Positions 1 through 7,130 of a DNA stretch of 64,000 nt are shown here, one piece after another. The stretch's first letter is position 1. Every line of letters begins with the position of its first letter. Made by a program: the position numbers and the translations under genes. The notes beneath the pieces are model-generated. The model saw only the letters and a list, made by a program, of their open reading frames with translations. It searched no databases and was not told the origin of the DNA. The DNA comes from JAGQRJ01 sp041402045 (GTDB taxonomy: Bacteria > Planctomycetota > J058): the NCBI GenBank assembly GCA_041402045.1, contig JAWKSZ010000044.1:1-64000 (forward strand). The letters are read 5' to 3'.

Positions 1-743
1 ATCGTCTCGGGGTCGACGCGGTAGTCGGTGCCCGCCGAGGGGTCATACTTCGCCTGGAAGTCGTAGGTGCCCAGGCGGGGAATGGGCTCCACGATCGGGA
101 GCGCGCGCTCGCCGAGGATCCCGCAGGTCAACTCGTGCCCCGGCACGAAGGCCTCGACGAGCTGGGGCTGGCCGTAGCGGGAGTTCTCGAGCAGGGCGCG
201 CTGGAGCTGGCCGCGGCCGCTGCAGATCCTGACCCCGACGCTCGAGCCCATGCGCACCGGCTTGACCACGGTCATGCCCTTGGGCGCGGTGCGCAGGGTG
301 TGGGTCAGGTCGCGGCGGGTGAAGGGGTAGGGCAGGACCGCGTGCTCGGCGAGGGGCACCCCGGCGCGCTCGAGGACCTGCTTGGTGCGCAGCTTGTCGA
401 AGGCGGTGGCGCTGGCCTGGGGACCCGAGCCCGTGTAGGCGAAGCCGCGCTGGGCCAGGGCCCGCTGCACGCGGCCGTCCTCGCCGTATTCGCCGTGGAG
501 GGCGAGGAACACCACGTCGGCGTCCCGGGGCAGGGCGTCGAGCTCGGCGGGGTCGTCGGTGTCCAGGATCACGTGGGTGACCTGGTGCCCGCCGGCTTCG
601 AGGGCGCGGGCGACCTCCTTGCCGGAGGTCAGGGACACGACGCGCTCGGGGCCGACGCCGCCCGAGAGCACGATCACGTGCAGGGGCGACTTGTCGTCGG
701 TGAGGGGCGCGGGGGCGCGGCGGCGGCGGGCGGTGGACAGCAC
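1..743 (-). CDS. ddl: D-alanine--D-alanine ligase, 3' end cut by window edge
   Basis: ATP-grasp ligase that joins two D-alanines for the peptidoglycan stem peptide, in the cytoplasm. About 247 N-terminal residues are visible. They include the N-terminal VLSGGVGPER segment, LALHGEYGEDG, YTGSGPQASA followed by DK, VVKPVRMGSSVGV (the ATP-grasp lysine and glycine loop) and the EAFVPGHELTCG stretch. The catalytic C-terminal part lies off the window. I chose the GTG start at 743 because ACGGAG sits six bases upstream and the murCB stop is only 12 bases away, so it is the downstream gene of that operon. The N-terminus carries an unusual arginine-rich extension of about 20 residues before the Rossmann-like start. 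Family identity is clear; the exact start is slightly less so. Confidence 0.93.
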   Translation of the reverse strand, partial: MLSTARRRRAPAPLTDDKSPLHVIVLSGGVGPERVVSLTSGKEVARALEAGGHQVTHVILDTDDPAELDALPRDADVVFLALHGEYGEDGRVQRALAQRGFAYTGSGPQASATAFDKLRTKQVLERAGVPLAEHAVLPYPFTRRDLTHTLRTAPKGMTVVKPVRMGSSVGVRICSGRGQLQRALLENSRYGQPQLVEAFVPGHELTCGILGERALPIVEPIPRLGTYDFQAKYDPSAGTDYRVDPET

Positions 744-755
744 GAGCGGCTCCGT

Positions 756-3155
756 CTAGGCGATCAGCCGGACTTCGGTGAGGAGGGTCAGCCCGACGGC
801 GCGGCGCACGCGCTCACGGACCTCGTCCATGAGCGCCACGACGTCCTTCCAATCCGCCTGGCCGGTGTTGACGATGAAGTTCCCGTGGACCTCGCTGATC
901 TGGGCCTCGCCCCGGGTGAGGCCCTTGAGCCCCAGGCGATCGATCAAGCGGCCGGCGCTCTCGCCGGTGGGGTTGCGGAACGTGCAGCCCGCCGAGCGCG
1001 CGCTCACCGGCTGGACCACCGCCTTGCGCTGGGTCCACTCCTGGCGGATCCGGCGCAGCTCGGCCCGGGGCGCGCGCTCGAGCTCGAGCTCCACGTCCAG
1101 GATCAGGGCGCCCTTGAGCCCCGAGTGGCGGTAGCGCAGGCCGAGCTCGGCCTTGGTCCGCCAGTAGACGCGGCCGTCGGCCTCGAGCACCCGCACCCGG
1201 CGCACGCGGTCGCCGACGGTGGGCGCGCCGACGCCGCCGCCGGCGTTGCCGAACACGGCGCCGCCCAGGGTGCCCGGGATCCCGGCGAACTCGGCCAGGC
1301 CGCCCAGGCTCGCGCGCTCGGCGGCGCGGATCGCGCCCTGGAGGCTCTGGCCCGCGGGCGCGCGCAGGGTGCTGCCGCGGACCTCGATCCCCTTGAGGTG
1401 CTTGGTCAGGAGCACCGCGCCGTCGTACTGCTCGGTGGCGAACAGCACGTTGCTCCCGCCGCCCAGGGGCATGAGCGGGACGCCGCGGCTGAGGAACGCG
1501 CGGGCCACGTGGATCGCCTCGGCGCTGCTGCGCGGCGCGCAGAAGAAGCGCGCCTTGCCCCCGGCCTTGAGCGTGCAGTGGGGGCCCAGGGGCTCGTCGA
1601 GCAGCAGGCGGCTGCCGAGGGCGCGCTCGAGGCTGCGCTCCAGGGCGCGGGGGCGGGGGTAGACCCAGGAGGCCGCGCGGCTGGTGATCACCGCGGGGGC
1701 GCGCTCCTCGATCCCGGCGGCGACCTCGTGGGCCGCGCGGGTGATCTGGCCCGCGCCCAGGAACAGGACCACGTCGCCGGCCTCGATCACGCCCAGGGCC
1801 GCGGCGCCGACCTCGGCCGGGTCGCCCACGGCCTGGGCCTCGGTGGCCGGGTCCAGCTCGCGCACGGCCTGGGCCAGGTCCTGGGAGTTGACCGCGTCCA
1901 CGTCCTCCGCGCGGTCGCGGCACACGTAGACGTCGGCGAGCAGCACCCGGTCCGCGGCGGCGAGGGCGTGGGCGAACTCCTGGAACAGCTGGCGCGTGCG
2001 GTTGGCCTGGTGCGGCTCGAAGCACACCAGCACCCGCCGGTGCGGGTAGCGCTGGCGGGCGGCCTCGATCACCGCGCGCACGGCGGTGGGGTGGTGGGCG
2101 TAGTCGTCGACCACGACCACGTCCGGGCCGGCGTGGAGCAGCTCGAACCGGCGGCGCACGCCGCGGAAGGACTCCACGGCGCGGGCGGCGGCGGCGGGGT
2201 CCACCCCCAGGCGCACCGCGGCGGAGATCGCGGCCAGGGCGTTGCTCACGTTGTGGAGCCCCGGGACCTTGAGCCGCACCCGGGCGACCTGCTCGCCGTC
2301 GATCACGAGGTCGAAGGTCGGGAGCCCGCCCGCGGTCCGCACGTCCTGGGCCTGGACCCGGGCCGGGGCGTCCACGGCGAAGGTCTCGACGGTCACGTCG
2401 GGGCGCGCCTCGCGGGTGGCCTCGGCGACGCGCAGCGCGTGGGGCCAGTTGGCGGAGACGAGCAGCGCGCCGCCCTCCTGGATCCGGGCGGCGAAGTCGA
2501 CGAAGGCGTCCACGATCTCGTCGATCCCGCCCTGGTAGCAGTCGAAGTGGTCCTCCTCGACGTTGAGGATCACCGCCAGGCTGGGCACGTAGTGGCGGAA
2601 GGAGCGGTCGAACTCGCAGGCCTCGAACACGAAGGCGTCGCCCGCGATCCGGGCCTGGACGTCGAGGTCCTGGGGCACGCCGCCCACGACGTAGCTCGGG
2701 TCGAGCCCGCAGCGGTCGAGGACGAAGGTCAGGAGCGAGGTCGTGGTCGTCTTGCCGTGGGTCCCCGCGATCGCCACGCCCTTGCGCGCGGCGACGAACG
2801 CGCCCAGGGCCTCGGCATACTTGACCACGGGGACGCCCCGGGCCTCGGCGGCGGCGAGCTCCGGGTGGTCCGCGGGCAGGGCCGCGGTGGCCACGAACAC
2901 GTCGCAGGGGCCGTCCAGGTTCTCGGCGCGCTGGGTGGTCGCGACCTGGACCCCCGCCGCCTCGAGGCCCCGGGTCGCCGCCGAGGGCCGCCGGTCGGAG
3001 CCGCGGACCTCGTGGCCCAGGTCCCGGGCCAGCCGCGCCAGGCCGCTGAGGCCGAGGTGCCGCCGATCCCCGAGCAGAACAGGGTCAGGGAGCTCGTCGC
3101 CCGCCGGGCGCCATAGCCGCGCCAACAGGGCCTTCGTCTCAGCGTGCTCGTTCAC
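756..3155 (-). CDS. murC-murB: Fused UDP-N-acetylmuramate--L-alanine ligase / UDP-N-acetylenolpyruvoylglucosamine reductase (MurC-MurB)
   Basis: One polypeptide of about 799 residues carrying two cytoplasmic peptidoglycan-precursor steps: MurB reduces the enolpyruvyl sugar to UDP-MurNAc and MurC adds L-alanine. The MurC half (about residues 1-480) shows the ATP loop GTHGKTTTTSLL near residue 130, FEACEFDRSF, NVEEDHFD and DDYAHHPTAV. The MurB half (about 505-799) shows LGGGSNVLF, EFAGIPGTLGGAVFGNAGGG, YRHSG, and SAGCTFRNP, where a cysteine stands at the position usually held by the catalytic serine; the Cys variant occurs in other MurB proteins. GTG 3155 was preferred over TTG 3170 because GGGGGA lies at a proper distance. 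The expected GIGGxGxSG motif at the MurC N-terminus is only readable out of frame (3056-3082), implying two compensating indels. ddl follows 12 bases downstream. A sigma-28-like promoter precedes it. Confidence 0.93.
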   Translation of the reverse strand: MNEHAETKALLARLWRPAGDELPDPVLLGDRRHLGLSGLARLARDLGHEVRGSDRRPSAATRGLEAAGVQVATTQRAENLDGPCDVFVATAALPADHPELAAAEARGVPVVKYAEALGAFVAARKGVAIAGTHGKTTTTSLLTFVLDRCGLDPSYVVGGVPQDLDVQARIAGDAFVFEACEFDRSFRHYVPSLAVILNVEEDHFDCYQGGIDEIVDAFVDFAARIQEGGALLVSANWPHALRVAEATREARPDVTVETFAVDAPARVQAQDVRTAGGLPTFDLVIDGEQVARVRLKVPGLHNVSNALAAISAAVRLGVDPAAAARAVESFRGVRRRFELLHAGPDVVVVDDYAHHPTAVRAVIEAARQRYPHRRVLVCFEPHQANRTRQLFQEFAHALAAADRVLLADVYVCRDRAEDVDAVNSQDLAQAVRELDPATEAQAVGDPAEVGAAALGVIEAGDVVLFLGAGQITRAAHEVAAGIEERAPAVITSRAASWVYPRPRALERSLERALGSRLLLDEPLGPHCTLKAGGKARFFCAPRSSAEAIHVARAFLSRGVPLMPLGGGSNVLFATEQYDGAVLLTKHLKGIEVRGSTLRAPAGQSLQGAIRAAERASLGGLAEFAGIPGTLGGAVFGNAGGGVGAPTVGDRVRRVRVLEADGRVYWRTKAELGLRYRHSGLKGALILDVELELERAPRAELRRIRQEWTQRKAVVQPVSARSAGCTFRNPTGESAGRLIDRLGLKGLTRGEAQISEVHGNFIVNTGQADWKDVVALMDEVRERVRRAVGLTLLTEVRLIA

Positions 3156-3191
3156 CCCAATGTCCCCCAAACCACGTAGGTCTCACTGGAC

Positions 3192-3219
3192 CTATCGGCA
3201 GAACCCTGGGCGGGGTTTA
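3192..3219 (-). promoter_or_regulatory. Candidate sigma-28 (FliA/WhiG-type) promoter of murCB-ddl
   Basis: On the minus strand, TAAA (3219-3216), then exactly 16 bases, then GCCGATAG (3199-3192). The known FliA/WhiG consensus is TAAA-N15/16-GCCGATAA, so this matches 11 of 12 positions. The predicted transcript would start near 3185, about 30 bases before the chosen murCB start, leaving room for the Shine-Dalgarno sequence. A FliA/WhiG-family sigma factor is encoded at 8847-9671. Confidence 0.62.
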
Positions 3220-3268
3220 CCCCCCACGCCCAGGAGCGCTCGGGGCGGGGGATTCGGGGCCGCGCACC

Positions 3269-3298
3269 TTTGCATGCGCGTCCCCGACAGGCTAAATT
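3269..3298 (+). promoter_or_regulatory. Candidate housekeeping promoter of the 35-residue basic gene
   Basis: TTTGCA (3269-3274) and TAAATT (3293-3298) are separated by 18 bases. The predicted start lies near 3305, just before the GGAGG at 3309-3313. The spacing and the clear Shine-Dalgarno sequence that follows support it; the sequence alone cannot prove it. Confidence 0.45.
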
Positions 3299-3319
3299 CT
3301 GCCCCCTTGGAGGATTCCC

Positions 3320-3427
3320 ATGGGTCAACGCAACCACGCCAACACCAAGCGCAAGCGCAAGAAGGCCTACCACAAGCGGCGCAAGCTCCGCCTGCGCGAG
3401 GCGATCACGGCGCTCAAGAAGCGCTAA
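3320..3427 (+). CDS. Very small lysine/arginine-rich protein (35 aa)
   Basis: A 35-codon frame, ATG 3320 to TAA 3427, preceded by a strong GGAGG six bases upstream and a plausible promoter. It starts MGQRNHANTKRKRKKAY and ends with ALKKR; about half the residues are Lys or Arg, with no acidic stretch. Such extremely basic proteins of 30-40 residues are typical of small ribosome-associated proteins (for example bTHX and bS22-type proteins), and the composition suggests RNA binding. I do not recognise the exact family. It is transcribed divergently from murCB and ends 88 bases before the channel gene. The strong translation signal and clean basic periodicity make it very likely real despite its size. 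Confidence 0.75.
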   Translation: MGQRNHANTKRKRKKAYHKRRKLRLREAITALKKR

Positions 3428-3515
3428 GTCTTCAGAGGGCCTTGGCTAACGAGGCCCCGCCCCGGGACGGGCGCGAGCCTCTCGGCTGCGCTGCCCCCTG
3501 GGCTCCGGTGTCGCC

Positions 3516-4442
3516 GTGACGACGCTGAACGACTCCAGCCCTGAGCCCCCCTCGCCCGCCGCCAGCGGGTCCGGGGAGCGTGCGTCCCCGGATTTCGTCG
3601 ACGCCCCGCCCGAGGACCGCTCGGGCAAGGCGCAGATCTGGCGGATCCTCGACGGCGAGCCCGACAGCTCGGCGGCGGTCGTGGTCAGCCTCTCGATCCT
3701 GGCGTTGATCGTGCTCAACGTGGCCGCGACCATGCTCGAGACGGTGGAGTGGATCCACGCCCAGCACGCCATGGCGTTCGAGGTGTTCGAGGTCCTGAGC
3801 GTGTGCGTGTTCACCGCCGAGTACCTCCTGCGCCTGTGGAGCTGCACCAGCACCCCCGACTACCGCGACCCGGTCGTCGGGCGGCTGCGCTGGATGCTCA
3901 CCCCCATGGCGATCGTCGACGCCGTGGCGGTCCTCCCGTTCTTCATGCGGATCTTCTCGGTCGACATGCGCTTCCTGCGCGCGCTGCGCCTGCTGCGCTT
4001 CTTCCGCCTGCTGAAGATCGGGCGCTACGCGCGCTCCATGCGGATCCTGCGCCGGGTCGTGACCTCCAAGAAGGAGGAGCTCATGATCACGGGCTTCCTC
4101 CTCTGCGTGACCCTGATCCTGGCGGGGAGCGTCGTCTACTACGTCGAGCACGACGCCCAGCCCGACAAGTTCGCGAGCATTCCCGAGTCCATGTGGTGGG
4201 CGGTCGCCACGCTCAGCACCGTGGGCTACGGCGACACCTACCCGATCACGACGCTGGGCAAGGTCTTCGCGGGGATCATCGCGATCGCCGGGATCGGGCT
4301 GTTCGGGCTCCCCGCAGGGATCGTGGCCTCGGGCTTCCTGGAGGAGGTCGAGCGCGAGAAGCGCGGCGAGCGACCGCCGGCGCCCGAGGGCGGGCACGCC
4401 TGCCCCCACTGCGGCGAGCCGATCCAGATCACGCTCGGGTAG
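3516..4442 (+). CDS. Voltage-gated-type potassium channel, six TM segments
   Basis: A 308-residue inner-membrane ion channel of the Kv/KvAP type. After a hydrophilic N-terminus of about 60 residues come S1 (VVVSLSILALIVLNVAATML), S2-S3, and an S4 with regularly spaced arginines (MRFLRALRLLRFFRLLKIGR). Then S5, the pore helix with the selectivity filter TVGYGD near residue 240, and S6. A short C-terminal tail contains one CPHC pair, resembling half of a zinc ribbon. The start is GTG. It is convergent with the next gene, the stops being 10 bases apart. The channel family and K+ selectivity are well supported by the filter; gating is inferred from S4. Confidence 0.93.
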   Translation: MTTLNDSSPEPPSPAASGSGERASPDFVDAPPEDRSGKAQIWRILDGEPDSSAAVVVSLSILALIVLNVAATMLETVEWIHAQHAMAFEVFEVLSVCVFTAEYLLRLWSCTSTPDYRDPVVGRLRWMLTPMAIVDAVAVLPFFMRIFSVDMRFLRALRLLRFFRLLKIGRYARSMRILRRVVTSKKEELMITGFLLCVTLILAGSVVYYVEHDAQPDKFASIPESMWWAVATLSTVGYGDTYPITTLGKVFAGIIAIAGIGLFGLPAGIVASGFLEEVEREKRGERPPAPEGGHACPHCGEPIQITLG

Positions 4443-4452
4443 TCGCGGAGGC

Positions 4453-5697
4453 CTACTCGTCCGCCGGCAGGCGGAACACGTGGATCGACTCCTGGGCGTG
4501 CTTCGCGGCCTCGAAGGGCGGGGTGGGTCGATCGGAGACCACGACCACGCGCTGGGCGTCGAGCCAGGCCACGCCCTCCATGACGGGGTAGCGGGTCTCG
4601 CTCCCGTCCTCCGGGAAGCGGTAGGCCCGACCCGCGTCGGTGAACTCGAACACGTCGGGGCGCAGGGTCCCGACCCAGAGCTGAGCCGAGGCCTGGGACA
4701 CCACCACCACGCGGTCGTCGCGCACGTCGATCCCGGCGTAGTCCGCGAAGAACGCGCGCTCGGGGAGGTCGATCCGGCCCATGGCTTTGAACTTGCCCTT
4801 GTGGCGGCGGAAGATCTCGATCCGGCCCTTGCCGCGCTCGCGGCCGGCCTTCTTGTCGCGGCCGTCGTTGCCCTCCATGAGCGCGAACAGGTAGTCCTCC
4901 CCGTCGCGGTGGACGTGGGCCAGGCCCTCGGCGCCCTTGGTGATCCCGTCCAGCTCGAGGTCGAGCCAGTCGCGGTCGTGGACCTCGAAGTCCTCCTCGA
5001 GCTCCCACAGGCGGGGGGTGTTGTCCTTGCCCTTGCGCTTGACCCCCTCCTGGACGGCGTAGAAGCGCCCACGGCGGCGGTCGACGGTGATCCCCTCGAA
5101 GTCCGAGCTGCCGTGGCCCTTGTCGAGCTCGTGGACCTCGACGTCGTCGGGGTCCAGGTCGGAGGGGACCGACAGCACCGCGTAGGCGTTGTCGCAGACC
5201 ACGAACACGCGCTGGTCGACGAGGACCACCCCGCTGGCCTCGTAGCGGTCGAGGGCGTCGCCGAACAGGTCCTCCAGGCGCGCCTCGCGCTCGAGGATCA
5301 GCGCCGGGCCCTCGCGGTAGCCCTTGAAGTGGACCTCCTCGTCCTCGAACAGGGAGTCTTCGCTGACCGAGCCGTCCTCCGCGAAGGCGTAGACCGCGCG
5401 CAGGACCACGTCCTCTTCGTCGCCGAGGGCGCCGAGGACTCCACGGCGCTCGACGTAGTCGACCTCGATCCGTCCGTCCTCGAGGGTCTCGGCCCGCGCC
5501 CCGAACAGGGTGGAGGTCTTGGCGCCCTCGTGGTCGGGGCCGCTGGTGCGCTCGATCCGCAGCCCCGCGGGCGTGCGGTCGACGAAGATCCGGGTGAGCT
5601 GGGGCTCCTTGTCGACCTCGCCGAACAGGCGGTAGCTCCCCTCCTGGGCGAACCCAGCGGTCATGAGGAGGAACACCAACGCCAACAGCCGCGACAT
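4453..5697 (-). CDS. Secreted beta-propeller-like protein (esterase-like/SdiA-regulated type)
   Basis: 414 residues with a signal peptide (about residues 1-17, cleaved near GFA/QEG), so exported. The C-terminal 260 residues have the repeated pattern of short strands seen in phytase-like/SdiA-regulated propellers: DFEGITVDRRRGRFYAVQEG, EGLAHVHRDGEDYLFALMEGN, YAGIDVRDDRVVVVSQ and MEGVAWLDAQRVVVVSDR. Each blade is anchored by a Glu-Gly or Asp-Gly pair. The N-terminal third (a cystatin-like or lipocalin-like beta region) is unassigned. No catalytic residues could be placed with certainty, so the substrate is unknown. No obvious Shine-Dalgarno sequence precedes the ATG. Confidence 0.72.
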   Translation of the reverse strand: MSRLLALVFLLMTAGFAQEGSYRLFGEVDKEPQLTRIFVDRTPAGLRIERTSGPDHEGAKTSTLFGARAETLEDGRIEVDYVERRGVLGALGDEEDVVLRAVYAFAEDGSVSEDSLFEDEEVHFKGYREGPALILEREARLEDLFGDALDRYEASGVVLVDQRVFVVCDNAYAVLSVPSDLDPDDVEVHELDKGHGSSDFEGITVDRRRGRFYAVQEGVKRKGKDNTPRLWELEEDFEVHDRDWLDLELDGITKGAEGLAHVHRDGEDYLFALMEGNDGRDKKAGRERGKGRIEIFRRHKGKFKAMGRIDLPERAFFADYAGIDVRDDRVVVVSQASAQLWVGTLRPDVFEFTDAGRAYRFPEDGSETRYPVMEGVAWLDAQRVVVVSDRPTPPFEAAKHAQESIHVFRLPADE

Positions 5698-5845
5698 GCG
5701 TGAAGCGACTGCAAAGGACAGACCACCGGGCCTCGGCTTACAGCGCTGGCTTTACAAAGATCCGGTGAAACCGATTCGCGACGAAGGGCCGCTTTTTGCT
5801 CCCAGATCCCATTTCGCGAAACGGGTCGAGGGCAGGCCCCAAACG

Positions 5846-5876
5846 CACGACGCGAGGCCCAAGGCCTCGCGTCGTG
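5846..5876 (-). terminator. Perfect 14-bp hairpin downstream of tRNA-Val
   Basis: CACGACGCGAGGCC (5846-5859) pairs perfectly with 5863-5876 around a three-base CAA loop. It lies 13 bases beyond the 3' end of the tRNA on the minus strand and is followed by a short, weak T-run. It most likely ends the tRNA transcript or helps its 3' processing. Confidence 0.7.
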
Positions 5877-5889
5877 GTGCAGTTCGCAT

Positions 5890-5963
5890 TGGGCGATACA
5901 GGACTCGAACCTGTGACCTCCACGATGTCAACGTGGCGCTCTAGCCAGCTGAGCTAATCGCCC
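5890..5963 (-). tRNA. tRNA-Val (anticodon GAC)
   Basis: A complete cloverleaf on the minus strand: acceptor GGGCGAT pairs with ATCGCCC, D stem GCTC/GAGC, anticodon stem CCACG/CGTGG with loop TTGACAT (anticodon GAC), T stem ACAGG/CCTGT with loop TTCGAGT. The discriminator base is A, and CCA is not encoded. It lies between the secreted propeller gene and lpxD. Confidence 0.96.
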
Positions 5964-6002
5964 GCTCAGGTCGGCTCAAACTACCCGGTCTCGGGGTCCA
6001 GG

Positions 6003-7055
6003 TCAATCCTGCTCGTTCAACTGATCGAGGCGCTTCTCCAGCTTGCGCACCCGGGTGTTGAGCTGGGGCAGCTTCTGCAAGCAGAGCTGGATTCGCTTGG
6101 CCTGGACGTGCGGCACCGCGCCCTGAGCGACCTCCATGACCCTCCCTCCGTCGGGGACGTCCTTGTAGAGCACCCGCGCCCCCGAGCCCACGATCGCGCC
6201 CTGGCCCACGGTCCGGGCCTGACCGACCGCCGCGTCCTGGAGCAGGTAGGTGTCCTTGCCGATCTTGGCGCTGCCGCCCATGCGGGAGAACCCGATCAGC
6301 ATCACGTTCTCGTCGAGCTGGCAGCCGTGGGCGACGTGGCAGTGGTCGTCGACCTTGACCCCGGGCTTGAGGTGCGTGTCCTCGAGGGCGCCGCGGGCCA
6401 CGGTGCTCAGCGCGCCGACCTCGACGTCGTCGTCGAGGCGCACGCCGCCGACCTGCGGGATCCGCACGTGGCGGCCGCCGCGCTGCAGGTAGCCGAAGCC
6501 GTCCTTGCCGACCACGGCCCCGCTCCACACGATCACGCGGTCGCCGAGCACGCAGTGGTCGAGGACCGTGGCGTGGGGCTGGATCACACAGTCCGCGCCG
6601 GTGGTGACCCCGCGGCCGACGTAGGCCAGGGGCATGACCCGGGTGCCGGGGCCGAGGGTCGCGCCCTGATCGACCACCGCGCCGGCGCCGACGGAGACCC
6701 CTTCGCCCAGGGTCGCGCTGGGGTCCACGCTGGCCTGGGGGTGCACCCCCGCGTCCGGGGCGGGGTGTCGCTGCTGGTAGACCTCGCCCAGGAGGGTCAG
6801 CATGGCGCCCTGGGCGTCCGCGACCACGAGCACCGGGGCCTTGGCCTCGGGGAGCGGCTCCTGGGAGATCACGACCCCCGCCGAGGAGCCGAGGGCGGCC
6901 TCTCGATACTTGGCGTCCCAGAGGAAGGCCATGTCGTGGGGCCCCGCCTGGTTCAGGGGCTTGACCCCGCGGACGACGGTGGCGGCGGCGGCGGGGTCGG
7001 AGAGCTGGCCTTGCAGCAAGGCGGCCAGCGCGCCGACGGGGATCTCCTGAGTCAT
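6003..7055 (-). CDS. lpxD: UDP-3-O-acylglucosamine N-acyltransferase
   Basis: 350 residues. LpxD adds the N-linked hydroxyacyl chain from acyl-ACP to the glucosamine of the lipid A precursor, at the cytoplasmic face of the inner membrane. The N-terminal uridine-binding domain (about 1-100, with DMAFLWDAKY) is followed by hexapeptide repeats of a left-handed beta-helix from about residue 105. The catalytic His region is CHVAHGCQ, and a short C-terminal helical coil (about 320-350) ends the protein. ATG 7055 was chosen because AGGAG lies just upstream and homology begins there, although the frame stays open beyond it. This gene shows the cell makes lipid A. It lies next to the tRNA gene and 75 bases from the divergent gspF-like gene. 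Confidence 0.93.
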   Translation of the reverse strand: MTQEIPVGALAALLQGQLSDPAAAATVVRGVKPLNQAGPHDMAFLWDAKYREAALGSSAGVVISQEPLPEAKAPVLVVADAQGAMLTLLGEVYQQRHPAPDAGVHPQASVDPSATLGEGVSVGAGAVVDQGATLGPGTRVMPLAYVGRGVTTGADCVIQPHATVLDHCVLGDRVIVWSGAVVGKDGFGYLQRGGRHVRIPQVGGVRLDDDVEVGALSTVARGALEDTHLKPGVKVDDHCHVAHGCQLDENVMLIGFSRMGGSAKIGKDTYLLQDAAVGQARTVGQGAIVGSGARVLYKDVPDGGRVMEVAQGAVPHVQAKRIQLCLQKLPQLNTRVRKLEKRLDQLNEQD

Positions 7056-7118
7056 GCTCGCTCCTGAGTCGGTGAAGGGCCCCAGCATGGGGCAAATGCC
7101 GAGCGGGTCAAGCCGACC

Positions 7119-7124
7119 TATACT
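7119..7124 (+). promoter_or_regulatory. Candidate -10 box placed for a leaderless start
   Basis: TATACT ends six bases before ATG 7131. With a normal -10 to +1 distance the transcript would begin at the start codon, and no Shine-Dalgarno sequence is visible. No good -35 element is seen. Confidence 0.42.
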
Positions 7125-7130
7125 GCGGAC

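Noticed and set aside
135..3116. 993-codon plus-strand open frame across murCB and ddl
   Set aside because: Shadow of the opposite-strand genes, created by the GC-rich codon bias; low-complexity His/Gly/Ala composition and no family.
5738..5923. 61-residue minus-strand frame starting MEVTGSSPVSP
   Set aside because: Runs into the tRNA-Val; this is a well-known false ORF type over tRNA genes.
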